From Sporosarcina sp. P13 (GTDB taxonomy: Bacteria; Bacillota; Bacilli; Bacillales_A; Planococcaceae): 54,636 nucleotides of DNA. Location of the stretch: contig NZ_PDYM01000019.1 of NCBI RefSeq assembly GCF_002743055.1, positions 1 through 54,636 on the forward strand, given 5' to 3'. The notes under the pieces are model-generated. The model did not search any database. It saw only the letters and a program-made list of their open reading frames with translations, and was not told the origin of the DNA. Shown one piece after another: positions 8,987 to 17,132 of the stretch. The first letter of the stretch is position 1; each line of letters starts with the position of its first letter. Made by a program: the position numbers and the translations under genes.

Positions 8987-9448
8987 TTATTTCGTCTTAA
9001 CTGAAAATCCTTCTTCTTTCAAATAACTTGCTGCTTCGCTGTAATCCCCGAAGCCCTCTTCAAGATTCGGACCGTGGTAGACGTTAAAGAAACCATCTTC
9101 CTCAAGAAGCGTCACCATTGAACCTTCGGGGTGCTGCCATGTTTCACTAACCGTTTCTTCTTCGGTTGCTTCTGTTGCAAGTGCTTCGACGGCTGCGCGG
9201 ATCACTTTACGTAATTCATCGGCCGAAAATTCACGTACGTTAACTAGACCGCGCTCATCCGGCTCGTAGCCATCGACATTCGCCACATAAACAAACGCGT
9301 TACCGTTTGGATGCAAATGCTGTACGACGACTGTCTTTTCGAACAAGGACTCTTCATAATGATAGTTCAAGCGTTTCATAGACACTTCTTTTTTCACAAG
9401 CTCCGGGAATTCTTCTATAATCTGTTGTTTCTCTTCAAATGTTAACAT
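8987..9448 (-). CDS. Hypothetical acidic protein (153 aa)
   Basis: The protein is soluble and acidic with no signal peptide or membrane segment. The N-terminal half reads as a mixed alpha/beta domain (LTFEEKQQIIEEFPEL... FVYVANVDGYEPDERG). The C-terminal half includes WQHPEGSMVTLLEEDGFFNVYHG, which looks like a small beta domain. The family is not recognised. Two small membrane-protein genes flank it on the same strand. Confidence 0.75.
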   Translation of the reverse strand: MLTFEEKQQIIEEFPELVKKEVSMKRLNYHYEESLFEKTVVVQHLHPNGNAFVYVANVDGYEPDERGLVNVREFSADELRKVIRAAVEALATEATEEETVSETWQHPEGSMVTLLEEDGFFNVYHGPNLEEGFGDYSEAASYLKEEGFSVKTK

Positions 9449-9479
9449 GATCTTCCTTCTTTCTAATGAAATTATACTA

Positions 9480-9578
9480 TTATCTCGTTTTCCACTCTAT
9501 AAACAAGACAAGCAATATGATAACTGCAATTGCGACGATATAGAACCAGGAAGGTACACTGCTCACACCACCGAACAT
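9480..9578 (-). CDS. Very small membrane peptide (32 aa)
   Basis: The frame begins MFGGVSSVPSWFYIVAIA and continues through one hydrophobic helix to a basic end (EWKTR). The ATG is 8 bases after GGAGGGAG, a near-ideal site, which is the main support for it being real. Single-helix peptides of this size are common in spore-forming Bacillales (some are sporulation proteins), but this one does not match a family I can name. Confidence 0.55.
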   Translation of the reverse strand: MFGGVSSVPSWFYIVAIAVIILLVLFIEWKTR

Positions 9579-9725
9579 GCCATCCACTCCCTCCAGACTT
9601 TCCATTCTTTTTTTAGTATACCCTTTTTCCTTCATCTAAGGACGATAATTTTCAACAATTCGGTAGCTTCCACTGTATTGATACGATAGAAAAAGAGTAT
9701 AATACGGTAGAGGAGTGGGTGTCAC

Positions 9726-10853
9726 ATGATAAAACGCCTTTTTCAGTTGCTCTTTCTCGTTGTGATTATATACGCTGCCAAACCTTGGTGGGAAGGTCCG
9801 GTGTCCGAATATGTGGATTTATCGTTCCTAGACCCGCTCGATGCACGTGTAGAATCCGTACTTGATGAGGAAATGATTGAATCTGCGCTTGATTATACAA
9901 AACAAACGATTTCGACTATCGTTTCATTCATTTCAGATAAAACCGCAGCCTCGCGCGTGCCAGATCCAGTGGAACAACCTGCGCTCGACGCACCAACGCG
10001 AGGTATCATTTCGATTCACAATATCGAAATCGGTATGCCTGAAGCAGAAGTACAAGCGGAACTCGGTGTACCTGTTCGTAAAACAACTAATGAATACGGT
10101 ACGGAATGGCTGACGTTTCATCAAAACTATCAAAACTTCGTCATGCTTTCGTATGATATAAAACGTAACGTCAATGCAATCTATACGAATGATCGGCTGA
10201 TTTCTTCATCTATTGGCATTGAGTATGGTATACCAAGAGACGATATTCGTGGAGTCATGGGAGAGCCGATTACAGAAATTCGCAAAGGGACAAATATTTA
10301 TAAACTACAAGACGATGAAGGAATGGATCTTTTTTATTCGGATGGCATGTATATGTATGTTTTTTATGACTTGCATAAAGATCATACAGTCACTGCTGTT
10401 CAATTGATTTCAGATACATTGGAACAAAAGAAAACCGCTCTTTACGCTCCGAAGAATGATGCGATGCGCAAAGGTTTCGAAATTCAGCTATTCGATTTGA
10501 CCAATGCAGCACGCGTTCGTCACGGACGTTCCATTTTAACATGGGACGAAAAAGCCTCTAGTACCGCGCGCAAGCATAGTCTAGATATGGCGGCACATGA
10601 TTATTTCAGTCATGAGAATTTACAAGGTGAGTCCCCTTTTGATCGCATGAAAAAAGAAGGCCTGAAATTCGTCAGCGCAGGAGAAAACCTGGCATACGGA
10701 CAATCTAGTAGCATTTTCGCTCATGAAGGACTGATGAATTCAAAAGGACACCGAGAGAATATTCTAATACGTGATTATCAATTCCTAGGAATCGGTGTAG
10801 ACTTCAACGAAAAAGAACAGCCATTTTACACAGAAAACTTCTTCTCTAAATAA
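9726..10853 (+). CDS. CAP-domain secreted/membrane-anchored protein
   Basis: The protein has 375 residues. An N-terminal hydrophobic segment (about residues 4-20) acts as signal or anchor. The middle region (about 105-235) matches the CAP-associated N domain (HNIEIGMPEAEVQAELG), and the C-terminal 125 residues form a CAP/SCP domain with FDLTNAARVRHG, HSLDMAAHDYFSHEN, AGENLAYG and GHRENIL. This architecture is shared with Bacillus YlbC-like proteins. The ATG follows GAGGAGTGGG. The role is presumably extracytoplasmic, but the activity is unknown. Confidence 0.88.
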   Translation: MIKRLFQLLFLVVIIYAAKPWWEGPVSEYVDLSFLDPLDARVESVLDEEMIESALDYTKQTISTIVSFISDKTAASRVPDPVEQPALDAPTRGIISIHNIEIGMPEAEVQAELGVPVRKTTNEYGTEWLTFHQNYQNFVMLSYDIKRNVNAIYTNDRLISSSIGIEYGIPRDDIRGVMGEPITEIRKGTNIYKLQDDEGMDLFYSDGMYMYVFYDLHKDHTVTAVQLISDTLEQKKTALYAPKNDAMRKGFEIQLFDLTNAARVRHGRSILTWDEKASSTARKHSLDMAAHDYFSHENLQGESPFDRMKKEGLKFVSAGENLAYGQSSSIFAHEGLMNSKGHRENILIRDYQFLGIGVDFNEKEQPFYTENFFSK

Positions 10854-10951
10854 GGGTTTTTTCTTTCATTACGCAGTGCTATCTAGTAAAATAGATGTAA
10901 GGCCTTTCAACAGTAAGGTACCTTCATTACAGCCTCAAAGGAGAATACCAA

Positions 10952-11416
10952 TTGAAAAAACTAGCTGCATTTTTCCTAGCTGCGACGTTAATTTTGTCGC
11001 CCATCGGAAACATCATCTTTCAAGATGAAATCACTGCCGAAGCAAAAGGCTATAAGTCTGGTAAAAAGAGCTTCAGTACGCCAAACAAGGTACAACCGAA
11101 CAAAATTGAGAACAAGCAGGATAATACGAAACAAGATAACGCAAAACAAAACAATGACAAAACGGCTGCCGGCAACACAGCGAAAAAGCCTGGTATGGGT
11201 GGCGGCTTGATGAAAGGCTTACTAGTAGGTGGACTTGCGGGTCTATTATTCGGTAGCCTTTTCGCGAACATGGGTATGCTCGGATCAATCCTCGGGTTGA
11301 TGATCAACGTACTTGCGATTGTCTTCATCATTTTCATGATCCGGAAAATTTTCATGATCTTCAAAGAGAAACAACGTAAAAAAGAAGAGGATATGAATTC
11401 ATGGAACAACAGATAA
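10952..11416 (+). CDS. Membrane protein with Gly-rich helix pair (Tim44-like N-terminal region)
   Basis: The protein has 154 residues. It carries a signal peptide (MKKLAAFFLAATLILSP), an Asn/Lys/Gln-rich linker (about 40-85), then MGGGLMKGLLVGGLAGLLFGSLF and a second helix. Bacterial proteins of this layout are often labelled Tim44-like, but the Tim44 domain itself is absent, so this is a weak family hint. The TTG start follows AAAGGAGA. It overlaps the next gene by 16 bases, indicating an operon. Confidence 0.75.
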   Translation: MKKLAAFFLAATLILSPIGNIIFQDEITAEAKGYKSGKKSFSTPNKVQPNKIENKQDNTKQDNAKQNNDKTAAGNTAKKPGMGGGLMKGLLVGGLAGLLFGSLFANMGMLGSILGLMINVLAIVFIIFMIRKIFMIFKEKQRKKEEDMNSWNNR

Positions 11417-11691
11417 TTTACGAACAAGATGTAGCGAACGCTGTGTGTGTGTTGATCGCCAAAGAATCGCGCGCCATGCCTGATGATGTGGAAGTTGAGC
11501 TAGGTTACGACGACGAGACTGGTTTTTCTGCTGAGGCGGAACTAAACGGCAAGATGCATTATTTAGATACCACTCGTCTAGTAGAAGCTCTTCGCCTGTG
11601 GATTGACCAATATCTTGAACTCGATCCGATGGCGGCTGGCATTCAGCTGAAGTTGGATGACGAAGAAGGTATTATAGCGATTGTACGTTAA
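11401..11691 (+). CDS. YxcD family protein (DUF2653)
   Basis: The 96-residue acidic cytoplasmic protein has the features I associate with the DUF2653/YxcD family, including an N-terminal EQDVANAVCVLIA helix and a central VEVELGYDDETGFSAE strand pair. The function is unknown. The ATG lies inside the 3' end of the upstream gene, giving translational coupling, and a terminator follows the stop. Confidence 0.75.
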   Translation: MEQQIIYEQDVANAVCVLIAKESRAMPDDVEVELGYDDETGFSAEAELNGKMHYLDTTRLVEALRLWIDQYLELDPMAAGIQLKLDDEEGIIAIVR

Positions 11692-11698
11692 TCATTCG

Positions 11699-11725
11699 GA
11701 CGCTCTTTAAATGGAGCGTCTTTTT
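11699..11725 (+). terminator. Terminator of the YxcD operon
   Basis: Arms GACGCTC (11699-11705) and GAGCGTC (11714-11720) are followed by TTTTT. Confidence 0.9.
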
Positions 11726-11733
11726 GTATGTAA

Positions 11734-11761
11734 AAACGGTCTCTCCTTAGAGAAACCGTTT
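11734..11761 (-). terminator. Terminator of sodC
   Basis: Arms AAACGGT and ACCGTTT with an inner TCTC/GAGA stem, just downstream of the superoxide dismutase stop (11766). Confidence 0.8.
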
Positions 11762-11765
11762 ATTT

Positions 11766-12356
11766 TTATTTACTACTATTACTAGAAGTGATTTCAGCAC
11801 ATGCAAATGGCGCGCCTGAATTACCTGCTGGGTCAGTTTTGTAGTCATCTGGACCTTCATGGATAATCAACGCCGTACCGTTTTGGTCAAGCAATGAATT
11901 ATCCTTTCCCATCTCAAGCGTTACAGCGTCTGTTGTAATTTCCACTTTAGCATTTCCGTCCTCATCTGCTACGAGGTTCTCCAAATCACCTGCGTGATGT
12001 CCCTTCGGATTATCTAGACCATGCTCTTTACCTGTCGGGTTAAAGTGTCCGCCTGCAGATGCTTTGAAATCCGGTGCTGTACATACACCCGTTTCATGGA
12101 AATGCATCCCATGCTCGCCAGGCGTCAAGCCCGTTACATCCACTTTCAACGTTACGCCACTAGGCCCTTGCGTCAAAGTCGCTGTCCCAATACTATCTCC
12201 ATCTGTGTTATGGACTGGCGCTACTACTTCCGTCGCAGCTACGTCTTGATTGACTCCCGTCTCTTCACCGCCACTGACTGGCAACTTTTCCTTTGCCCCA
12301 CCACACGCTGCCATTAATAAAACTGATCCTAATACGACACCTGGTAATTTCCACAT
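11766..12356 (-). CDS. sodC: Cu/Zn superoxide dismutase-family lipoprotein
   Basis: The 196-residue precursor has a lipobox (VLLMAACGG), so the enzyme domain should sit outside the membrane and dismutate superoxide there. All metal ligands are visible: HFH, the GGHFNP His, two further Zn His residues before GDLENL with its Asp, and the IIHEGPDDY His. The two disulfide Cys residues are present (GVC, FAC). One oddity: the active-site Arg expected before the C-terminal ACG segment appears as Pro (GNSGAPFAC), which should lower electrostatic guidance of superoxide. Activity is therefore likely but possibly reduced. Confidence 0.9.
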   Translation of the reverse strand: MWKLPGVVLGSVLLMAACGGAKEKLPVSGGEETGVNQDVAATEVVAPVHNTDGDSIGTATLTQGPSGVTLKVDVTGLTPGEHGMHFHETGVCTAPDFKASAGGHFNPTGKEHGLDNPKGHHAGDLENLVADEDGNAKVEITTDAVTLEMGKDNSLLDQNGTALIIHEGPDDYKTDPAGNSGAPFACAEITSSNSSK

Positions 12357-12501
12357 ACTATTTCCTCCTTGTTTTATGCTATGTACATTCTTTCCAACTC
12401 ACTGCACATTATACAATGAATCCATAGTTTGGCTATACCCACTTTTGTGGATTGTCTAACATATCCGAGTTTTGAATGGTGTACGCGGGAACCAGATTCG
12501 T

Positions 12502-12921
12502 ACCGCGCTATTCCTACTCCGAACCGCGCCATTCCTACCCCGAACCGAGCCATTCACACTACAGACCGCGCCATTCACACTACAAACCGCGCCATTCACA
12601 CTCCAAATCGCGCCATTCACACCCCGAACCGCGCCATTCCTACTCCGAACCGCGCCATTCCTACTCCAAACCGCGCCATTCCTACTCCGAACCGCGCCAT
12701 TCCTACTCCAAACCGCGCCATTCCTACTCCGAACCGCGCCATTCACACTACAAACCGCGCCATTCACACCCCGAACCGCGCTATTCCTACCCCGAACCGC
12801 GCCATTCCTACCCCGAACCGCGCCATTCACACCCCGAACCGCGCCATTCACACTCGAAACCGCGCTATTCCTACTCCAAACCGCGCCATTCCTACTCCGA
12901 ACCGCGCCAAACCACAAGCCA
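12502..12921. repeat. 21-bp tandem repeat array B (20 units)
   Basis: Twenty units at exact 21-bp spacing begin with ACCGCGC(C/T)A at 12502, 12523 and so on to 12901; one unit reads ACCGAGC. The rest of each unit varies between TTCCTACTCCGA, TTCCTACCCCGA, TTCACACCCCGA and TTCACACTACAA types. The array lies between the terminator of the ectoine operon and the 5' end of sodC. Several frames on both strands are open through it, which is a by-product of the 21-bp period; I do not call it coding. Confidence 0.95.
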
Positions 12922-12944
12922 TCAGCGCAAATTACATAAAAAGA

Positions 12945-12966
12945 CTCCAAAGCCTAGGCTTTGGAG
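12945..12966 (-). terminator. Terminator of the ectABC operon
   Basis: Perfect 10-bp arms CTCCAAAGCC and GGCTTTGGAG with a 2-nt loop; on the minus strand TCTTTTTATG follows. Confidence 0.93.
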
Positions 12967-12983
12967 CTTCCCTTATTAATCAA

Positions 12984-13373
12984 TTAATCTTCAAGTAACG
13001 GATAAACCCCGTTCTCATCATGTGTTTCCGTTCCAACGAGTGGTGGATTAAAGACACAAATCAATCGCATATCTTCTCTGCCCCCACGTAAATAATGCTC
13101 ATCATGTTCATTCAACGCATACATCGTACCATCTGTAATTGGGTACACTTTACCGTCCGCGATTGTTTCAATTTCCCCGTCTCCTGCCACACAGTATACA
13201 GCTTCTAGGTGGTTCTGGTAATGGATATGCGTTTCAGTTCCTGCATAAATAATAGTTTCGTGGAATGAAAAACCCATATTATCTTTCTTCAGCAAAAATC
13301 GGCGACTAGCCCATGTTTCCGCTTTTGTTTCATTTTCACTGCCAATAATTTCATCTACTGTACGTACAATCAC
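12984..13373 (-). CDS. ectC: L-ectoine synthase
   Basis: The 129-residue cupin protein cyclises N-gamma-acetyl-diaminobutyrate to ectoine. Family features are [13 protein letters not shown] at the N terminus, the [11 protein letters not shown] segment and the C-terminal [17 protein letters not shown]. It is the third gene of ectABC, 15 bases after ectB, and is followed by the operon terminator. The product serves as a compatible solute under salt stress. Confidence 0.97.
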   Translation of the reverse strand: MIVRTVDEIIGSENETKAETWASRRFLLKKDNMGFSFHETIIYAGTETHIHYQNHLEAVYCVAGDGEIETIADGKVYPITDGTMYALNEHDEHYLRGGREDMRLICVFNPPLVGTETHDENGVYPLLED

Positions 13374-13388
13374 TTTTTATCTCTCCCC

Positions 13389-14669
13389 TTAATCCTGAAC
13401 GACTTCTTCAATCGCTTCTTCTAAAATATCGAAACCTTTTTCAATTCCTTTTTCATCAATGATCAATGAACCAAGGAATTTTACAACTTCCCCTTCAGGT
13501 CCTGACGTTTCGATGATTAAGCCCTTTTCAAATGCTTTGGCACAAATTTTATCTGCATAATCTTCCTTACCTTCACCACAGACGATTCCTTGCATAAAGC
13601 CTCGACCTCTCGTGGTAGCTTTTAATTGCGGATAGTCCTCGACAATTGTTTCCATGCGTTCTGTAATAAGCTTGGATTTTTCTTGTACCGATTTAGCGAA
13701 TTCATCTGTTTCCCAATACGATAAGGCTTCTGTCGCTGTCAAGATTGCCATATTGTTACCCCGGAATGTACCGTTATGTTCAGCAGGGCCAAACTTGTCG
13801 TATTCCGGTTTGATGAGCGTCAATGCTAGTGGCAGACCATAGCCACCGATTGATTTGGACAGACAAACGATATCCGGCTTGATGCCCGCAGGTTCGAAAC
13901 TAAAGAATGTACCCGTTCGACCACAACCTGCTTGCACATCGTCAACAATCAATAATATATCGTACTTGCGGCAGAGATGTTCAATTTCACGCAACCACTT
14001 AAAGCTCGCAGGATTAATGCCACCTTCGCCTTGAACTGTTTCCAAGATCATCGCAGCAGGTAGATCTAATCCACTGCTTGCGTTGGCTAAATACTTTTTG
14101 AGGAAATTTAATGATTGACCTTCCTCCAAAAACGTATCATACGGCATAGATGTCGTGTGATTTAGCGGTACCCCGGCGCCAGCGCGGTTATATGAATTAC
14201 CCGTTACAGATAATGCACCTAACGTCATACCGTGGAATCCGTTCGTAAAACTAATAATGTTCTGACGTCCCGTTACTTTGCGGGCGATTTTCAGTGCACT
14301 TTCAACTGTATTCGTCCCAGTGGGTCCAGGAAACATCAATTTATAGTTCATGTTCCTCGGTTGCAAGATCACTTCGTTAAAACGTTCAAGAAACTCTTTT
14401 CGTACAGTCGTACCCATATCCAAGCTATGTGCAATGCCATCGTCTTGAATATATTCAATTAATTTTTCTTTCATTTTGTCATTGTTATGGCCGTAGTTTA
14501 AAGCACCTGCTCCGGCAAAGAAATCGATATATTCCTTACCTTCAGTGTCCCACATCTTATAGCCTTTTGCTTTTTTGAATACTGTTGGGAAACTTCTGCT
14601 GTAACTTCTCACTTGCGACTCATGATTTTCGAATACTTCCATTACCTGCTGACTTTTTGTCAGTACCAT
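13389..14669 (-). CDS. ectB: Diaminobutyrate--2-oxoglutarate aminotransferase
   Basis: The 426-residue class III PLP aminotransferase converts aspartate semialdehyde to L-2,4-diaminobutyrate, the first step of ectoine synthesis. Visible signatures are [14 protein letters not shown], the phosphate-binding [11 protein letters not shown], the [12 protein letters not shown] segment, and the PLP lysine in LSKSIGGYG. The length is typical for EctB. It lies between ectA and ectC on the same strand. Confidence 0.97.
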   Translation of the reverse strand: MVLTKSQQVMEVFENHESQVRSYSRSFPTVFKKAKGYKMWDTEGKEYIDFFAGAGALNYGHNNDKMKEKLIEYIQDDGIAHSLDMGTTVRKEFLERFNEVILQPRNMNYKLMFPGPTGTNTVESALKIARKVTGRQNIISFTNGFHGMTLGALSVTGNSYNRAGAGVPLNHTTSMPYDTFLEEGQSLNFLKKYLANASSGLDLPAAMILETVQGEGGINPASFKWLREIEHLCRKYDILLIVDDVQAGCGRTGTFFSFEPAGIKPDIVCLSKSIGGYGLPLALTLIKPEYDKFGPAEHNGTFRGNNMAILTATEALSYWETDEFAKSVQEKSKLITERMETIVEDYPQLKATTRGRGFMQGIVCGEGKEDYADKICAKAFEKGLIIETSGPEGEVVKFLGSLIIDEKGIEKGFDILEEAIEEVVQD

Positions 14670-14735
14670 GGTTAATTAATTCCTCCGTTAGATTTCTGTA
14701 TTTTCCGTGTCGAATAGCAACGATCGACTGTTAGT

Positions 14736-15260
14736 TCAGAATGGTCCTATGCGGAATAATTCTTCAGCTTCGTGACCGCCACTTGGGAATAAATCTTCGG
14801 TATAGCCGTCCGTAATCGTACATTCCGTCTTTAAATCACGAGCCAATCCCTTAAATAATTTAATAGACGGCATATTAGACGGTGTAACAGTCGCTTCTAG
14901 GTACTGAATATTCCGACACACTTCACTCTGCTCTATCGCTAGGATCATACGCGATGCAAGGCGCTTACCGCGTGTAGATTCATCGACCGCCACTTGCCAA
15001 ATAAACAAAGTATCTTGTGCTTTTGGCTGAATAAAACCTGAGACAAAGCCGACAATCTTCGTGCCTTCCACTACAACAATACTCGTCTCACTGAATTGAT
15101 CGGCCCACAGCAAATAGCTGTACGATGAATTCAAATCGAGTACTTGAGTATCTTTAATAAGCTGCCAGATTGCTTTCCCATCTTTTACAGTCGGTGTGCG
15201 AAAGGTATACGGATCTATAAAATCCACCCCTGCAATCGAAAGTTTATGGTGTTTTTGCAA
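14736..15260 (-). CDS. ectA: L-2,4-diaminobutyrate acetyltransferase
   Basis: The GNAT-fold enzyme acetylates diaminobutyrate in the ectoine pathway. RTPTVKDGKAIWQL at the N terminus and the acetyl-CoA site DESTRGKRLASRM are typical of EctA. I chose the TTG at 15260 (174 residues) because GGAGG lies 8 bases upstream; a frame-compatible TTG at 15275 overlaps that site and is unlikely to be used. It is the first gene of the operon. A 20-bp dyad lies just upstream in the leader (15284-15303). Confidence 0.93.
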   Translation of the reverse strand: MQKHHKLSIAGVDFIDPYTFRTPTVKDGKAIWQLIKDTQVLDLNSSYSYLLWADQFSETSIVVVEGTKIVGFVSGFIQPKAQDTLFIWQVAVDESTRGKRLASRMILAIEQSEVCRNIQYLEATVTPSNMPSIKLFKGLARDLKTECTITDGYTEDLFPSGGHEAEELFRIGPF

Positions 15261-15283
15261 ACAAGTTTCCTCCAAGTCTTATC

Positions 15284-15303
15284 ATGTACGTCTAGACATA
15301 CAT
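15284..15303 (-). promoter_or_regulatory. 20-bp dyad in the ectA leader
   Basis: ATGTACGTCTAGACATACAT is a palindrome centred on CTAG with a single mismatched pair that would be a G-U wobble in RNA. It ends a few bases ahead of the ectA ribosome site. It could be an operator for an osmotic regulator or an RNA hairpin; the sequence alone does not decide. I did not find a convincing promoter. Confidence 0.5.
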
Positions 15304-15404
15304 GTTCATTCTCTGTAAGTTTCTGAGATGTACAGTTACTTCTCTACCTGAGAACGTGGTTACGTCAAAAAATAATGAATAGTCAATATCGTGAGGTTTT
15401 TTAA

Positions 15405-15570
15405 GGATTGAGCAAGATTACTCGACAGGCTTCGCGTTAGAAGTCTAACGGAACCTAGCAAAGGATACGTACGTAGAAAAGCCAAATGGAGATTATTACT
15501 GGCTACTAGGGTGCTTTGCGGTGCAAATACCCATAAGAGCGCCTATACAAAAGCGGGGAGCTTTTGTTCA
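15405..15570 (+). other. Hairpin-rich stretch, candidate structured RNA of unknown type
   Basis: The 520-base gap between ectA and the PurC-like gene has no plausible reading frame. Within it are successive stems on the plus strand: GTTAG/CTAAC (15436-15449), AGCCA/TGGCT (15480-15504), GGGT..TTTGC/GCAAA..ACCC (15509-15532) and CAAAAGC/GCTTTTG (15548-15566) followed by TTC. Order and spacing suggest an RNA or the end of a lost mobile element. It matches no riboswitch class I know. The rest of the gap (15571-15828) shows nothing I recognise. Confidence 0.35.
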
Positions 15571-15828
15571 TGAAAAAACAGCTAATATTTACAAATTCGC
15601 TGATATGAAAGACACTTTCATCATCTTAAATTCACTGCCATACGCATTCATCCAACCAACGTCCAACCACTGGTGAAGAAGCAAACGATGTGTCTCCTCT
15701 GACACTGATTGCAAGTATAAGAAACTATGAAAACGTTGTCAACAGTAAATATATCATTTTCTATATTTGATTAAAAAGTAAAGTGCCGTCAAGTCAATGA
15801 GCGTATAGCCTCAGCACGAATATAAAAA

Positions 15829-15854
15829 ACCGGAAACTTTTTTTAGTTTCCGGT
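15829..15854 (-). terminator. Terminator of the PurC-like gene
   Basis: Perfect arms ACCGGAAACT and AGTTTCCGGT; the A run 15824-15829 forms the minus-strand U tract. Confidence 0.92.
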
Positions 15855-15860
15855 CCCTTT

Positions 15861-16541
15861 TTATGAAAATAACAACTTTTCTAAATCCATCGGTGCAATA
15901 TATGTGTCGCCTTCATAAACGCGCATATTACCGCCTGAAACTTCATCAATCAACATAATATTCCCTTCAGAATCACGGCCGAACTCTAACTTAATATCGT
16001 ATAAATCTAAGCCTTTTTTCGCCATTTCTGCTTTCACTACTTCAGCAATTTCTTGCGTCTGTTGCTTTAACATCGCGTATTCTTCATGTGTCAAAATACC
16101 AAGCTGTGCAAGCGCGTCTTCTGAAATTGGTGGATCTTTACGATCGTCGTCTTTCAATGTCACTTCTACAAACGCATTCAATGCTTGTCCTTCTTCACAA
16201 TACGCTCCGTATCTGCGTAAGAAACTACCCACTGCACGGAAGCGACAAATAACTTCTAGCCCACTACCGAACATCGTAGCTTGCTTCACTGTCATCGTCA
16301 CTTCATCAAGATCAGCAGCAACATAATGTGTAGGAATCTTTTCTTCTGCTAATTTCTCAAAAAAGTACTGCGTCATACGAAGACCTGATTTTCCTGCGCC
16401 TTCTATCGTCAATCCAACCGTATTAGCTCCTGGATCAAATACGCCGTCTTCCCCTGTTACATCATCTTTAAATTTCAATAGCACATGTCCATCCTCTAAT
16501 TGATAGACGTCTTTCGTTTTACCAGAATAGGTTAATTTCAT
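15861..16541 (-). CDS. SAICAR synthetase-like protein (PurC family, divergent)
   Basis: The 226-residue protein has the PurC N-terminal signature in relaxed form (LTYSGKTKDVYQLEDGHVLLKFKDDVT) and ICRFRAVGSFLRRYG in place of the usual RN-AAGS segment. PurC couples CAIR with aspartate in purine synthesis. Two points argue for a distinct role: it stands alone with its own terminator rather than in a pur operon, and the usual DE-SPD--R motif reads DEVSGGNMR. It could be a standalone PurC paralogue acting on another carboxylate. Family is fairly sure, reaction is not. Confidence 0.75.
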   Translation of the reverse strand: MKLTYSGKTKDVYQLEDGHVLLKFKDDVTGEDGVFDPGANTVGLTIEGAGKSGLRMTQYFFEKLAEEKIPTHYVAADLDEVTMTVKQATMFGSGLEVICRFRAVGSFLRRYGAYCEEGQALNAFVEVTLKDDDRKDPPISEDALAQLGILTHEEYAMLKQQTQEIAEVVKAEMAKKGLDLYDIKLEFGRDSEGNIMLIDEVSGGNMRVYEGDTYIAPMDLEKLLFS

Positions 16542-16630
16542 CCGAACGATTCTCCTCTATTCGTAAATGTCGTACTACCTTCTTAGTATAATGCAATTAA
16601 GCAAGAAGAAAAAGTCCTGAATTGCGAAAC

Positions 16631-16659
16631 TTGACTCACATCAAGGTTATTTGTATAAA
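16631..16659 (+). promoter_or_regulatory. Sigma-A promoter overlapped by an FNR/CRP-type dyad
   Basis: TTGACT and TATAAA are separated by exactly 17 bases. Overlapping the -35 is TTGACTCACATCAA, one base from the FNR/ANR-type site TTGAT-N4-ATCAA. It precedes the broken HMA gene at 16707. Confidence 0.7.
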
Positions 16660-16706
16660 TTCTCCTTATAATTAGTTTAACAAATACAATCAAAAGGATG
16701 AGATCA

Positions 16707-16927
16707 ATGAAAAAAGTCGTACTTTTGATGGAACCATTTAGCTGCCCATCATGTGTTAAAAAATTGAAGGTGCTTTGGGACGCGCAAAAGGGGTGCAACA
16801 AGTAAAAGTATTATTTCATTCAAATAAAATTCGGGTTCAATTTGACGAATCCATCGTAGTAGACGATGAATTACAACGGCTAGTTGAAAAATTCGGCTAC
16901 CCTGTACTCAATCAAAAAGTTTCATAA
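16707..16927 (+). pseudogene. HMA-domain (heavy-metal-associated) protein, frameshifted
   Basis: The ATG follows AAAGGATGA. The frame starts MKKVVLLMEPFSCPSCVKK with the metal-binding CPSC motif and then shifts in an A6 run (16758-16763). Restoring one base continues as IEGALGRAKGVQQVKVLFHS and runs to a stop at 16925-16927, giving a normal 70-residue HMA domain. As written, the frame stops after 32 codons. This is either a real mutation, a phase-variable tract, or a sequencing error. The family binds Cu or other soft metals. Confidence 0.8.
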
Positions 16928-16944
16928 CGAGGAGGAAAACGAAG

Positions 16945-17121
16945 ATAAATGCAAAACAAACCGTACGCATTACAGCGACTGCGTTTATACTTTTAACTCT
17001 CGCAATCGTTCAGCATTTTCCAGGCTGGCATGACGCACGTCAATTCACGCTGATCACCTCGAAGTTCATTGCCGGAACGCCATTATATCAAGTGCCACTT
17101 GATGTTTTTATTGGATGTTAA
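16945..17121 (+). pseudogene. Remnant of a DUF2892 (YgaP-like) membrane protein gene
   Basis: After GGAGG (16931-16935) an open frame without a canonical start reads INAKQTVRITATAFILLTLA, which resembles the N terminus of small DUF2892 membrane proteins. The expected ATG is ATA at the right spacing. The second half (QVPLDVFIGC) only vaguely recalls the family's CPL motif. Together with the frameshifted HMA gene just upstream it looks like a decaying two-gene operon. The assignment is tentative. Confidence 0.45.
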
Positions 17122-17132
17122 TTCGCTTAAAA

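Noticed and set aside
12472..12998. Genes encoding heptapeptide-repeat proteins over array B
   Set aside because: Open frames exist in several registers on both strands as a result of the 21-bp period; no ribosome site or domain supports one of them.
15571..15828. Gene in the gap between ectA and the PurC-like gene
   Set aside because: Only frames of about 20 codons without ribosome sites are present on either strand.
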